Positions 47,062 to 57,979 of a stretch of DNA of 64,000 bases are shown in pieces; positions within the stretch are counted from its first letter, which is position 1, and every line of letters starts with the position of its first letter. The notes under the pieces were generated by a model, which did not search any database, had not been told where the DNA came from, and saw only the letters and a list, made by a program, of their open reading frames with translations. Location: assembly GCA_943842505.1 (NCBI GenBank), contig CALTDI010000020.1:24219-88218 (forward strand), written 5' to 3'. The translations under genes and the position numbers were made by a program. Source of the stretch: an uncultured Pseudomonadales bacterium (GTDB lineage: Bacteria; Pseudomonadota; Gammaproteobacteria; Pseudomonadales; Pseudohongiellaceae).

Positions 47062-48786
47062 ATGGATTTAACTAAATTCGCCCTCTACACGGCCCTGGCC
47101 ATCGTCACCTACTTAATGCTGTTGTCTTGGCAGGAAGACTATCCTCCAATTATTGATGACGGCAGCGTAGCCCGCGCTGAAATTCCGCAGATTCCTAACG
47201 GTCAATCTGATGCAACAGCTGTAAATGATTTACCGAGTGATATACCGACAAGCACCCCTTCTGCCCCAAGTAGCAGCCAGAACGATACTCCTACAGTCGC
47301 GCCTGTAACCACCTCGACATCGGCCAATACTGCAAACCCCGCCGATTTAATCAGTGTTCGCACAGACACCTTTGATATTCGCATCAATCCGATCGGTGGA
47401 GATATTGTCTACCTTGCACTACCACTGTATCTCAAACAAATAGATGTGGCAGATGACCCCTTTGTACTTTTAGACAACCAGCCAGGTAGAGAATATGTGG
47501 CGCAGAGTGGCCTAATAGGACGCAATGGTGTCGACAGTAATGGCAGGGCAACCTATAGGCCAACTCGACTAGCTACACTATGAGCGAGTCTGCAGATAGC
47601 CTGGATGTGGACCTAAGCTTGGTCACTAGCGATGGTGTTGAGGTTACAAAGCGCTATAGCTTTAGTCGCGACAGCTATCTTATCGACGTCAGTTTTATCA
47701 TTAATAATACTACTACTGAAACTTGGCAGGCCAATGCCTTCGGTCAAATTAAACGAGACGCCTTCGACGACCCAAGCGACGCGGGTGGCTTCGGTCGCAC
47801 CTATCTAGGGTTCGTAACCACGATAACTGATGACCCCTATATTGAAATTGAATTTGATGACATCGATGACAACGGTAGTTCAACCCTGGAGACACCGGGT
47901 GGGTGGATGGCTTTTAGCCAGCACTATTTCATCACTGCCTGGATACCAGCTATTGAATCCACCACCCAACTGACAACTAGAAAGAACTCTAGCAATCAGT
48001 ACTATGGCGAATTCACCAGCAGCGCCTTCGAAGTAGCAGCAGGTGAGAGTGGCAATCACACCATTCAGTATTACGCCGGGCCTAAAGACCAGTATGTGCT
48101 ACGCGATATCTCTCCCGGGCTCGATAAGACCATCGACTATAGTTTCCTTTGGTTCATTGCCAGCCCTATCTATTGGCTGCTCTCGCGAATCAACTCCATT
48201 ATTGGGAATTACGGCATTTCGATCATACTTCTTACTATTGTTGTTAAGTCCGCATTTCTATAAATTGTCAGAAACTCAATACCGATCCATGGCCGGTATG
48301 CGAAGACTAATGCCCAAGATGCAGCAGCTCAAAGAGAGTTATGGCGACGACAAGATGAAGCTGCAGAAAGCGACCATGGATCTTTATAAGAAAGAAAAGA
48401 TAAACCCCTTCGGTGGTTGTTTACCGATGCTAGTGCAGATGCCGGTATTCATTGCTCTTTATTGGGTGCTGCTAGAGAGCGTAGAGCTGCGTCACGCGCC
48501 TTTCATGTTATGGCTGACCGACCTATCTGTTCGTGACCCATTCTTTATCTTGCCACTGCTTATGGGTGGGACGATGTATTTTCAAACCACGCTTAGCCCA
48601 ACACCCGCTGACCCCATGCAGGCCAAGGTTATGAAAATGATGCCTGTCATGATGACAGTCTTGTTTCTCTGGTTCCCAGCAGGGTTAGTACTGTATTGGC
48701 TAACCAATGGCGCATTGGGTATTTTGCAACAGTGGTATATAACCAAAAAGCTTGATGCCGCCTTTGCTGCGAAAAATTCGAGTTAG
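47062..48786 (+). CDS. yidC: Membrane insertase YidC, interrupted by two frameshifts
   Basis: Essential insertase for inner-membrane proteins. Three frames together give a normal protein of about 574 residues. Part 1 (47062 to about 47570) has the N-terminal span and the start of the periplasmic P1 domain. Part 2 (about 47560-48250) is the rest of P1 and runs into IVVKSAF. Part 3 (about 48255-48786) holds [31 protein letters not shown] and [15 protein letters not shown]. The first break needs one base added between 47557 and 47575; the second needs one base removed near 48256 (TTT-C-TAT-AAA, restoring SAFYKLS). Compensating shifts in an essential gene suggest sequence errors. Confidence 0.9.
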
Positions 48787-48893
48787 GGCCTGAACACTCA
48801 AACCATCGCTTAGTTGTTCCACGGTGAGGGCCCTATCTATTGCAGGGCCTTCAAATTGTAGATCCTCGACTATGAACATGTTTGTTGGCTTCC

Positions 48894-50305
48894 ATGTCCC
48901 AATTTGAAACTGACACAATATGTGCCATCGCCACGGCCCCTGGTCGGTCAGGCGTAGGGATCATTCGAATTTCAGGCCCTAGGGTTCTCGCTATTGCCGA
49001 GACAGTTCTTGGTTTTATTCCTACTGCCCGCCACGCGCATTTTTGCAATTTCCTCGATGCAGATTCACAGACTATCGATCAGGGCATAGCCCTTTACTTC
49101 TCTGGCCCCAACTCCTTTACGGGTGAAGATGTCCTGGAACTTCAGGGCCATGGTGGTATGTATGTGCTCAAGGACTTGCTGGATAGAGTCGCCAGTATAG
49201 GTGCGAGGCTGGCAAATCCAGGCGAGTTTTCAGAGCGAGCATTTCTCAACAATAAAATAGACCTACTTCAGGCAGAAGCCATCGCCGATTTGATCGAGTC
49301 GAATTCTACGCAGGCTGCGAAGTCGGCAATGCGCACGCTGAAGGGGGAGTTTTCGAGAAAGGTTCATAAGTTGCTCGAGCAGTTAATAGAGGCAAGAGTT
49401 CATATAGAGGCGACTATCGATTTTTCTGATGAAGACATAGATTTTGTCAGCGACAACAAAGTAGGCGAATCATTACATACCATTCATGCGTCTATACAAG
49501 AGACCCTGGTGCAGGCAAAGCAGGGCGCTTTATTAAAAGAGGGGCTAAATGTAGTCATAGCGGGAAAACCCAATGCGGGTAAATCCAGTTTGTTAAATGC
49601 CCTATCCGGTTCAGAGACTGCGATTGTTACTGACATACCAGGCACTACCAGAGACTTGCTAACAGAAGAAATCAACATAGATGGCTTACCCGTTCACATT
49701 ATAGATACCGCGGGTATTAGAGTCAGTGAAGACCTTGTGGAGCAAGAAGGCTTAAGGCGAGCGCAGCTTGCGATAGAGCAGGCCGATCAAATACTTCTTA
49801 TCGTCGATCGGTCTGTATCGGTAGAGGGTGTGGAAGAACATGTGGAAAAGCTGTTAGCTCCACTTGTATTACTAACTGATAAGTCAATAAAAGAGCTGAA
49901 TTACCTAAAAACACCACAATCGTCTATAACAAGATCGATCTTGTGAACAATGTAGAGCAGGGCATAGCGTCCATCGATTATCTAGATTACTCACTGCCGG
50001 TAATCAGCTTATCGGCGAAAGAGAATATCGGCATCGACTCACTCCGTAACTATTTGAAGGAGATAGTCGGTTATAGCGCAACGGAAGAAGGAGCCTTCAT
50101 AGCCCGGAAAAGACACCTAACGGCGCTAACTAGTGCGAATAAGCTAATCGAATCGGCTTTAGAACAGCTCAAGTCACAGTCTTCATTGGAGCTTATAGCG
50201 GAAGACCTGCGTTTTGCGCAATCACAGCTTGGAACCATAACAGGCGAGTTCACCAGTGATGATCTGTTAGGAGAAATATTCTCAAACTTTTGTGTTGGTA
50301 AATAG
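48894..50305 (+). CDS. mnmE: tRNA modification GTPase MnmE, interrupted by one frameshift
   Basis: With MnmG, adds the carboxymethylaminomethyl group to wobble uridine 34. ATG 48894 gives the usual start [16 protein letters not shown]. The formyl-THF domain, helical domain, G1 (GKPNAGKSS, about residue 223) and G3 (DTAG) are in the first frame, which stops at 49946. G4 (NKID, in [13 protein letters not shown]) and the C-terminal FCVGK are in another frame, from about 49890 to 50305. One missing base between about 49882 and 49925, perhaps in an A-run, explains this. The repaired length is about 470 residues, a normal size. Confidence 0.9.
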
Positions 50306-50730
50306 AAAACAGCTAGTTTTAGATTAGCAGCCGAAGTGTTTCTAATTAGGTGTGTATAAGTAGCGTATTTTTAGGGATAAGGGCTGAGTTGTTTTGAACA
50401 AAAGTAGCTAACTCTCAGCCTGCCTAAAACTATACCTAACCGCCAATAGGGTATAGTTGCTCTATTCAGTGCTTATCTACCGGCTTGCACTTGTTATAAG
50501 ATATTGATTTATATATATATTACAGAGATATCAACAGAAAAACCTTTAGCTATTAGTAATAACATCAATACACTATATATACATAACTCTATTAAATAGT
50601 AGGTTATTTATTAGTTAATATATAACTACAAGTTTTTAATTTAGCCTTTATACTTGCCGGCCAAAATTTACTCTGTTCGGTAAACGGCTTTAAAACGAGT
50701 AGCATAAGATTTAAAAGGACGCCAAGCGTA
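50306..50730. other. 425-bp AT-rich gap between mnmE and mnmG with two hairpins
   Basis: No gene is recognised. The sequence GGCTGAG (50382-50388) pairs with CTCAGCC (50415-50421). AACTATACC (50429-50437) pairs perfectly with GGTATAGTT (50451-50459). A DnaA-box variant TGTGTATAA lies at 50351-50359. From about 50500 to 50660 the sequence is almost only A and T, with runs such as TTTATATATATATTA. The gap contains the mnmG promoter and resembles a DNA-unwinding region. In E. coli oriC lies next to mnmG, though on its other side. Confidence 0.6.
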
Positions 50731-52641
50731 GTGGAATACAGCAAAACATATGACGTGATCGTAGTGGGTGGAGGGCATGCCGGCACCGAGGCTGCTCTAG
50801 CATCTGCACGCCAGGGCGTTGATACTTTGCTTATTACTCACAGCATCGAGACACTGGGACAAATGTCCTGTAACCCTGCAATCGGCGGCATCGGCAAGAG
50901 CCATCTGGTTAAGGAGATCGATGCTCTGGGTGGCGCCATGGCCAAAGCAGTTGATCTAGCGGGTATTCAATTTCGCGTTCTGAATGCGAGCAAGGGACCT
51001 GCGGTTAGGGCTACCCGCGCTCAGGCTGATCGAGCTCTCTACAAAGCGGCTATCCGAGAGATGTTGGAGCAGCAAGAAAACCTGTCCCTGTTTCAACAGG
51101 GTGTTGATGATCTTCTGATCGAAGACGGGGTAATTCAGGGCGTAATCACACAGATGGGCATGCTCATCAGAGCGCCAAGAGTCGTCTTAACCACAGGTAC
51201 GTTTTTGGGTGGAAAGATACACATTGGCCTGGAGAATAGTTCGGGCGGCAGGGCAGGAGACCCACCTGCAATCGCGCTTGCGAATCGGTTGCGAGAGTTA
51301 CCTTTCAGAGTCAATCGACTGAAGACGGGTACACCACCGCGTATCGATGCCGACTCGGTTGATTTCTCGGTAATGCAAGTTCAGGCTGGGGACACGCCGC
51401 TGCCGGTAATGTCTTTCCTTGGCAAAGAATCAGATCACCCCGAACAGATTAACTGCTACATCACCAACACCAACGAAAAGTGCCATGAAGTCATTCGTGG
51501 TGGTCTGGATCGCTCTCCAATGTACACCGGTGTAATCGAAGGAACTGGGCCTCGTTACTGCCCATCAATCGAAGACAAAGTCATGCGCTTTGCCGATAAG
51601 AGCTCTCATCAAATATTTGTCGAGCCGGAAGGTTTGAATACCAAAGAACTTTACCCAAACGGCATTTCGACCAGCTTGCCGTTCGACGTGCAACTAGAAA
51701 TGGTTCGGGAAATTAAGGGTTTTGAAAACGCGCACATAACGCGACCGGGTTACGCTATAGAATATGATTTCTTCGACCCTAGAGATTTACATTATTCTCT
51801 GGAAACGAAGTTCGTCAATGGGCTTTATTTCGCCGGTCAAATTAATGGCACTACCGGTTACGAAGAAGCTGGCGCTCAAGGACTAATGGCCGGACTCAAC
51901 GCAGGTCTCGCCGCTAGAGGTTTGGAGTCGTGGTGTCCCAGAAGAGATCAGGCTTACATCGGCGTTCTAATCGATGATCTGATTACACTAGGAACAAACG
52001 AGCCCTATCGCATGTTTACCAGCAGAGCGGAATACCGCTTAACGCTGCGCGAAGACAATGCCGATCTGCGTCTTACCGAGGAAGGAAGAAGGCTGGGCTT
52101 GGTTGACGATGAGCGCTGGGAATTCTTTAGCGAGAAGAAGATTAAGATCGATGAAGAACTGCAATTCTTACGCCGTACCTGGGTACAACCCAATACCGAC
52201 AGAGCAGAGCGCATCAACAAGTTGTTGGAGAAACCCATAAGCCGCGAATACAGCTTAGCGGATCTACTCGCACGGCCAAGAGTTGAGCATACTGCCCTGT
52301 TGGCTGCCTACCATGGGCACCTAGAGACCGAGTCTGAACTTACCGCCATAGAGTCTCAAGCAGCGCAGCAATCTGAAATCCAGATAAAGTATCAAGGCTA
52401 TATCGATAGGCAGGTAGAGGACATCGAGCGTCTCAAGAAGCAGGAACATACAAAGCTGCCGGTTGATTTCAACTACGATCAGATGCAGGGGCTCTCTAAC
52501 GAGCTTAAGCAGAAACTGATCGAGGCGAGACCGGAGAACATAGGGCGCGCCTCTCGTATACCCGGCATTACGCCAGCCGCAATCTCCCTGTTACTGATCT
52601 ACCTGAAGAAACACCGGGCGGTAAATCGCAAGGCTGGTTAG
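50731..52641 (+). CDS. mnmG: tRNA uridine-5-carboxymethylaminomethyl modification enzyme MnmG
   Basis: FAD-dependent partner of MnmE. The 636 residues (GTG start) show the FAD loop [17 protein letters not shown] (about 11-27), [45 protein letters not shown] with its Cys-free core, and [24 protein letters not shown] residues (here EEAGAQG). The C-terminal helical domain ends [21 protein letters not shown]. Fully open, unlike its neighbours yidC, mnmE and rsmG. Confidence 0.97.
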   Translation: MEYSKTYDVIVVGGGHAGTEAALASARQGVDTLLITHSIETLGQMSCNPAIGGIGKSHLVKEIDALGGAMAKAVDLAGIQFRVLNASKGPAVRATRAQADRALYKAAIREMLEQQENLSLFQQGVDDLLIEDGVIQGVITQMGMLIRAPRVVLTTGTFLGGKIHIGLENSSGGRAGDPPAIALANRLRELPFRVNRLKTGTPPRIDADSVDFSVMQVQAGDTPLPVMSFLGKESDHPEQINCYITNTNEKCHEVIRGGLDRSPMYTGVIEGTGPRYCPSIEDKVMRFADKSSHQIFVEPEGLNTKELYPNGISTSLPFDVQLEMVREIKGFENAHITRPGYAIEYDFFDPRDLHYSLETKFVNGLYFAGQINGTTGYEEAGAQGLMAGLNAGLAARGLESWCPRRDQAYIGVLIDDLITLGTNEPYRMFTSRAEYRLTLREDNADLRLTEEGRRLGLVDDERWEFFSEKKIKIDEELQFLRRTWVQPNTDRAERINKLLEKPISREYSLADLLARPRVEHTALLAAYHGHLETESELTAIESQAAQQSEIQIKYQGYIDRQVEDIERLKKQEHTKLPVDFNYDQMQGLSNELKQKLIEARPENIGRASRIPGITPAAISLLLIYLKKHRAVNRKAG

Positions 52642-52656
52642 CCCCGCGGAAAAAAA

Positions 52657-53294
52657 ATGACTGAGTCAATTCGAGAGGAGTTGCACAGAGGCATTTCATC
52701 TCTGTCACTGAACTGCAGCGAAGAACAGTTGGTCTCGCTGCTGGCCTATATCGATCTACTCAAGAAATGGAACTCTGCCTACAACCTGTTAGGGGCAAAT
52801 GAAACCCAGACCTGGTGTCGCGCCATATTCTCGATAGCCTGTCTATCAACCCACATATCGAAGGCAATCTGATAGCGGATATTGGGGCCGGTGCCGGCTT
52901 GCCAGGTATACCGCTCGCCATCTTGAACCCCGATAAACACTTCGTGCTTATTGATTCAAATGGCAAGAAAACACGCTTCATGTTTCAGGCTAAAATTCAG
53001 CTAGGATTGGACAATATTACTATCGAAAATTGTCGAATAGAGCACTATCAAAGTAAGCAGCAAATTGATATGGTGATGTGTCGAGCCTTCTCTACACTGG
53101 CGGATGCACTGGCTATGTTGCAGCCAATTTTCTCGGACAGTTGCAGGTTACTGGCGATGAAGGGGCATTATCCTCTTGATGAAATCGCGCAACTGCCAGA
53201 GGGATTTGAGCTGACGAAAAGTATCAAATTAGAAGTGCCCGGCAGGGAATCACAGCGTCATCTTATCGAGGTGATGCGGAGCAAGGCAGCTTAG
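52657..53294 (+). CDS. rsmG: 16S rRNA (guanine527-N7)-methyltransferase RsmG, interrupted by one frameshift
   Basis: Methylates G527 of 16S rRNA. The first frame (52657-52872) encodes the N-terminal helices up to WNSAYNLLGANET and then runs off the family pattern. The second frame, from about 52810, continues SRHILDSLSINPHI and the SAM-binding motif IADIGAGAGLPGIPLAI to the end at 53294. One missing base between about 52795 and 52815 explains the break, and the repaired protein has about 212 residues (E. coli 207). Loss of RsmG is tolerated and gives mild streptomycin resistance in other bacteria, so a real mutation is possible. Confidence 0.9.
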
Positions 53295-53305
53295 TTACTT
53301 ACTTA

Positions 53306-53326
53306 GTTAAGAGTTAAGAGTTAAGA
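53306..53326. repeat. 7-bp tandem repeat (GTTAAGA), three units, between rsmG and parA
   Basis: Three exact copies of GTTAAGA are followed by the altered copy GCCAAGA. The tract lies 12 bp after the rsmG stop codon and 60 bp before parA. Confidence 0.85.
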
Positions 53327-53385
53327 GCCAAGAATGCATCGATGCAGTAACCGAATAAACGAAGTTCAAGTTAGGAAAAATTAAA

Positions 53386-54174
53386 GTGGGTAAAGTTCTC
53401 GCAATAGCAAATCAAAAAGGAGGCGTGGGCAAAACCACAACTTCTGTAAACCTTGCTGCATCGCTAAAATTTACACGAAAGAGCGTACTGCTAATCGACC
53501 TGGATCCGCAGGGCAATGCCACCATGGGTAGCGGCATAGATAAGTCCTCGTTAGAGACCTCAATCTATGATGTTCTGATGCAACATTCGAATTTCGATGA
53601 GGTTGTTCTGAACCCCGAATCTTCAGGATATGACTTGCTGCCTGCAAACGGCGACCTAGTTGCGGCCGAGGTGGAATTGATCAGCGAAGACAACAGAGAA
53701 CTCCGTCTTCGCCAAATCATAGAACAGGTTCGAGAGCGTTATGACTATGTAGTCATCGATTGCCCGCCATCACTGAATATGCTCACTATAAACGCTCTTG
53801 TCGCTGCCGATGGGGTAGTTATACCGATGCAGTGTGAATATTATGCCTTAGAGGGCCTGTCGGCTCTGATGGATACTATTAACGCCATACGAGATACATT
53901 TAATCCGGACCTGAAGATAGAGGGCATTGTCCGCACTATGTACGATCCGAGAAACAAGCTGACCTCAGAGGTAAATGGTCAGCTAATTAACTATTTTGGC
54001 GATACCGTCTATCGAACCGTGGTTCCCAGGAATATTCGCTTAGCCGAGGCTCCCAGCTACGGTAAGCCAGTATTGAAGTACGATAAGCAGTCCCGGGGCG
54101 CGATTGCCTATCTAGCACTAGCTGGAGAGGTTCTAAGGCGCAATGATGAAGCGGCCGCTCTAGCAGCCGTTTAA
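53386..54174 (+). CDS. parA: Chromosome partitioning ATPase ParA (Soj)
   Basis: Walker-type ATPase that moves ParB-bound origins apart. The 262 residues (GTG start) contain the deviant Walker A KGGVGKTT (11-18), the segment LLIDLDPQGNATMGSG, the Walker B VIDCPPSLNMLTINAL and a C-terminal region rich in Ala. The position after rsmG and before parB is the standard chromosomal par locus. Likely partners are the parS-like sites found in recF. Confidence 0.97.
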   Translation: MGKVLAIANQKGGVGKTTTSVNLAASLKFTRKSVLLIDLDPQGNATMGSGIDKSSLETSIYDVLMQHSNFDEVVLNPESSGYDLLPANGDLVAAEVELISEDNRELRLRQIIEQVRERYDYVVIDCPPSLNMLTINALVAADGVVIPMQCEYYALEGLSALMDTINAIRDTFNPDLKIEGIVRTMYDPRNKLTSEVNGQLINYFGDTVYRTVVPRNIRLAEAPSYGKPVLKYDKQSRGAIAYLALAGEVLRRNDEAAALAAV

Positions 54175-54236
54175 GCTGTTGTTTCACTTTGTTCAACCCA
54201 GGGAACAGAAGCCCGCTTACTTGAGCCCGATGTAAG

Positions 54237-55145
54237 ATGACTGAAAAGAAAAAACTTGGCAAAGGCCTAGATGTGCTGCTCTCTAGAGGTAGCACGGAAA
54301 CCATGGCCAGCCTGTTGGGCAAGCCCAAAGACCGCAGCATATCCCCACAGAACGTAGAAAAAGACGGTGATCTGAAGAATATACCTGTCGATTTGATACA
54401 GCGTGGCAAATATCAGCCCCGAACTGACATGCACGAAGAGGCTCTGGAAGAGCTGGCCAACTCCATCAAGGCTCAGGGCGTCATGCAGCCCATCGTCGTG
54501 CGCCCCATATCTTCTGACAAATACGAGATTATCGCCGGTGAGCGACGCTGGAGAGCAACCCAGATAGCAGGTTTGGATACTATTCCTGCCATTATCAAAC
54601 CTGTTGGCGATGAAGCAGCGATCGCCATGTCCCTAATCGAGAATATTCAGCGTGAAAACCTGAACCCTATGGAAGAGGCGATGGCGCTGAAGCGTCTGCA
54701 GGACGAATTTGAATTAACCCAACAAGAAGTCGCCGATGCTGTTGGGAAGTCCCGCGCCACAGTGACCAACCTGATGCGCCTTATAGGCCTGACCATCGAT
54801 GTTCGGCGCATGCTAGAGCATGGCGATCTCGAAATGGGCCACGCCAGAGCTCTGCTGTCGCTCCCGGATATTCAGCAATCAGAGGCGGCAAGAGCAGTTG
54901 TGGGCAAAGGGCTATCAGTAAGACAGACTGAGTCTTTGGTCCGCAGACTGATTGCCGAAGCGGGCACGAATAGCAATACCGGCGGCAAAGCAGTTGACCC
55001 AGACATCAAGAATCTTGAAGAGAATTTGGCGGACAAGCTGGGCGCCAAGGTGATGATCCAGCACACAGCTAAAGGCAAGGGCAGGCTCATTCTAAAGTAC
55101 AATTCGCTCGATGAATTGGACGGTATTCTCTCCCACATCAATTGA
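54237..55145 (+). CDS. parB: Chromosome partitioning protein ParB (Spo0J)
   Basis: CTP-dependent DNA clamp that loads at parS and spreads. The 302 residues have the N-terminal LGKGLDVLLSR, the CTP-binding motifs GVMQPIVVRP and GERRWRA (101-107), ENIQRENLNPMEEA, a helix-turn-helix (TQQEVADAVGKSRATVTNLMRL) and the C-terminal dimer domain ending YNSLDELDGILSHI. It follows parA by 62 bp. Confidence 0.97.
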   Translation: MTEKKKLGKGLDVLLSRGSTETMASLLGKPKDRSISPQNVEKDGDLKNIPVDLIQRGKYQPRTDMHEEALEELANSIKAQGVMQPIVVRPISSDKYEIIAGERRWRATQIAGLDTIPAIIKPVGDEAAIAMSLIENIQRENLNPMEEAMALKRLQDEFELTQQEVADAVGKSRATVTNLMRLIGLTIDVRRMLEHGDLEMGHARALLSLPDIQQSEAARAVVGKGLSVRQTESLVRRLIAEAGTNSNTGGKAVDPDIKNLEENLADKLGAKVMIQHTAKGKGRLILKYNSLDELDGILSHIN

Positions 55146-55158
55146 TAATCTGACGTAG

Positions 55159-55187
55159 TTGATTAGGCACTATAAAGCCCCTATAAT
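55159..55187 (+). promoter_or_regulatory. Sigma-70 promoter of the atp operon
   Basis: The -35 box TTGATT (55159-55164), a 17-bp spacer and a perfect -10 box TATAAT (55182-55187) form a near-consensus promoter. It is followed by a GC-rich discriminator GCGCGTGC, and the start of transcription should be near 55194, about 80 bp before atpI. GC-rich discriminators are typical of ppGpp/DksA-controlled, growth-rate-dependent promoters. Confidence 0.8.
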
Positions 55188-55273
55188 GCGCGTGCTTTGG
55201 TGATCACCGCTGCGATTTTTAGGTGTTTGTTACAGGTGCCGATGGAGTGCGAGGCTGAAAAAGCTAAGCCAAA

Positions 55274-55666
55274 ATGTCTAACTTAAAGACCCCACCGGTA
55301 TATAAAGTGATCATTGCGCAAGTCGCGGTGACGGTCTTTATAGCAGTAACTTCTCTGCTGATTTCAGGTACCGTTTTAGCTTACTCGACACTATTGGGTG
55401 GCTTCATAAGCGCATTACCAAATAGCTATTTTGCGTTCCATGCCTACCGTTATCAGGGAGCTAGAAACGCGCACAACGTTGTAAAGGGCTTTATTCGCGG
55501 TGAGCTCGGCAAAATAATCATCACGGTGGTGCTTTTTGCTCTTAGTTTCACCCTTATTACCAATTTAAATGAATTAGCCGTAATTCTTGGGTTCATAGTG
55601 GCCCATTTTACAGGTGTAGTAACGTCGGGGTTCATTAGTTATAACCCCTCGGGTAACAATACCTAG
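55274..55666 (+). CDS. atpI: ATP synthase assembly protein AtpI
   Basis: Small membrane protein that helps assemble the c-ring. The 130 residues have four hydrophobic spans and the segment TLLGGFISALPNSYFAFHAYRYQGA (about 40-65), typical of proteobacterial AtpI. It is first in the atp operon, directly downstream of a strong promoter. A 13-bp tandem duplication covers its stop codon. Confidence 0.92.
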   Translation: MSNLKTPPVYKVIIAQVAVTVFIAVTSLLISGTVLAYSTLLGGFISALPNSYFAFHAYRYQGARNAHNVVKGFIRGELGKIIITVVLFALSFTLITNLNELAVILGFIVAHFTGVVTSGFISYNPSGNNT

Positions 55667-55681
55667 GTACAATACTTGGGT
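55656..55681. repeat. 13-bp tandem duplication across the atpI stop codon
   Basis: ACAATACCTAGGT and ACAATACTTGGGT are adjacent with two mismatches. The first copy contains the atpI TAG stop. Probably a slippage duplication. Confidence 0.8.
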
Positions 55682-55704
55682 TGCTCAGATCTTAGAGATT
55701 TTAA

Positions 55705-56592
<888 letters not shown>

Positions 56593-56625
56593 ACGAATTT
56601 TTACATTTTATTAAGATTGATCTGA

Positions 56626-56907
<282 letters not shown>

Positions 56908-56935
56908 GCAAGATACCTAATAGCGGGAGATCGCG

Positions 56936-57406
56936 GTGGATATTACATTAACTATTATCGGGCAATCGGTAGCGTTCTTCGTCTTCTGGTGGTTCTGCGC
57001 GAAATACGTTTGGCCTCTTTTCATGGATGTCATGGAAGAGCGTCGGCAGAAAATCGCAGACGGCCTGGAAGCAGCGGCTAGAGCTGAGAAAGATTTGGAA
57101 TTGGCTCAGGCTAAGTCTACAGATCAATTGAAAGTAGCGAAGGTTGAGGCGGCTGGCATTATCGACCTTGCTAACAAGCGCGGTTCTCAGATCGTCGAAG
57201 AAGCTAAAGATCAAGCCAAAGAAGAAGCGAAACGCATTATCGCTGGCGCTCAGGCTGATATCGAACAGGAAGTAAATAGAGCGAAAGAGGCTCTGCGTGC
57301 ACAGGTATCTGCGATTGCTATCGCTGGCGCCGAGAAGATCCTGGAAGGTTCGATCGATCAAGCAGCCAACGAAGATATGTTGAACAAATTAGCTTCCGAA
57401 CTTTGA
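56936..57406 (+). CDS. atpF: ATP synthase F0 subunit b
   Basis: Peripheral stalk subunit. The 156 residues (GTG start) begin with one membrane span (about 5-25, [16 protein letters not shown]), followed by a long charged alpha-helical, coiled-coil region rich in Ala, Glu and Lys that reaches the F1 part. This size and layout equal E. coli subunit b. Between atpE and atpH. Confidence 0.96.
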   Translation: MDITLTIIGQSVAFFVFWWFCAKYVWPLFMDVMEERRQKIADGLEAAARAEKDLELAQAKSTDQLKVAKVEAAGIIDLANKRGSQIVEEAKDQAKEEAKRIIAGAQADIEQEVNRAKEALRAQVSAIAIAGAEKILEGSIDQAANEDMLNKLASEL

Positions 57407-57417
57407 GAAAATAAACA

Positions 57418-57954
57418 GTGGCCGAATTAATCACATTAGCAAGACCCTATGCCAAGGCGGCTTTCGAGACAGCCTTGCAGGACGGCTCGCTAGACAAATG
57501 GTCTAGCATGATCGCCCTGTCAGCAGCGGTGGCCGGTGAAGAAGGGGTGAGTAGTATCTTGTCATCTCCCTCCTTGTCGTCGGAGCAAATTGCCGATGCA
57601 TTCGTCGGAATTTGTGGCGATGAGCTCGACGCGAAAGGTAAGAACTTCGTAAGCCTACTTGCCGAATACAAGCGACTGGTTTTGCTACCAGAAATTTCTT
57701 CACTGTTTGAAATCCTGAAAGCCAATCAGGAAATGTCAGTCGATGTTGAGATAACGACAGCTTATGAAATTAGTTCAGATGTTTCGAATAAGCTAGCGCA
57801 GGCTCTTAAAGATCGTCTTAAGCGTGAAATCATCTTGGCAACCAATGTCGACCCAAGCCTGATCGGCGGCGCAATCATTAGAGCGGGTGACAATGTCATC
57901 GACAGCTCGGTGCGCGGGAAATTATCAAAATTAGCTGAATCAATGAATTCCTGA
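57418..57954 (+). CDS. atpH: ATP synthase F1 subunit delta
   Basis: Connects the peripheral stalk to the top of F1. The 178 residues (GTG start) begin with [15 protein letters not shown], typical of the N-terminal six-helix domain, and end with the conserved [27 protein letters not shown]. It starts 11 bp after atpF and ends 25 bp before atpA. Confidence 0.96.
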   Translation: MAELITLARPYAKAAFETALQDGSLDKWSSMIALSAAVAGEEGVSSILSSPSLSSEQIADAFVGICGDELDAKGKNFVSLLAEYKRLVLLPEISSLFEILKANQEMSVDVEITTAYEISSDVSNKLAQALKDRLKREIILATNVDPSLIGGAIIRAGDNVIDSSVRGKLSKLAESMNS

Positions 57955-57979
57955 GCAGGTCAGGAACAAGGAAATAAGC

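Noticed and set aside
47557..48260. Programmed ribosomal frameshifting in yidC
   Set aside because: No canonical slippery heptamer with a downstream pseudoknot or hairpin is apparent at the first break, the two shifts go in opposite directions, and neighbouring genes show similar single-base breaks. Sequence error is simpler.
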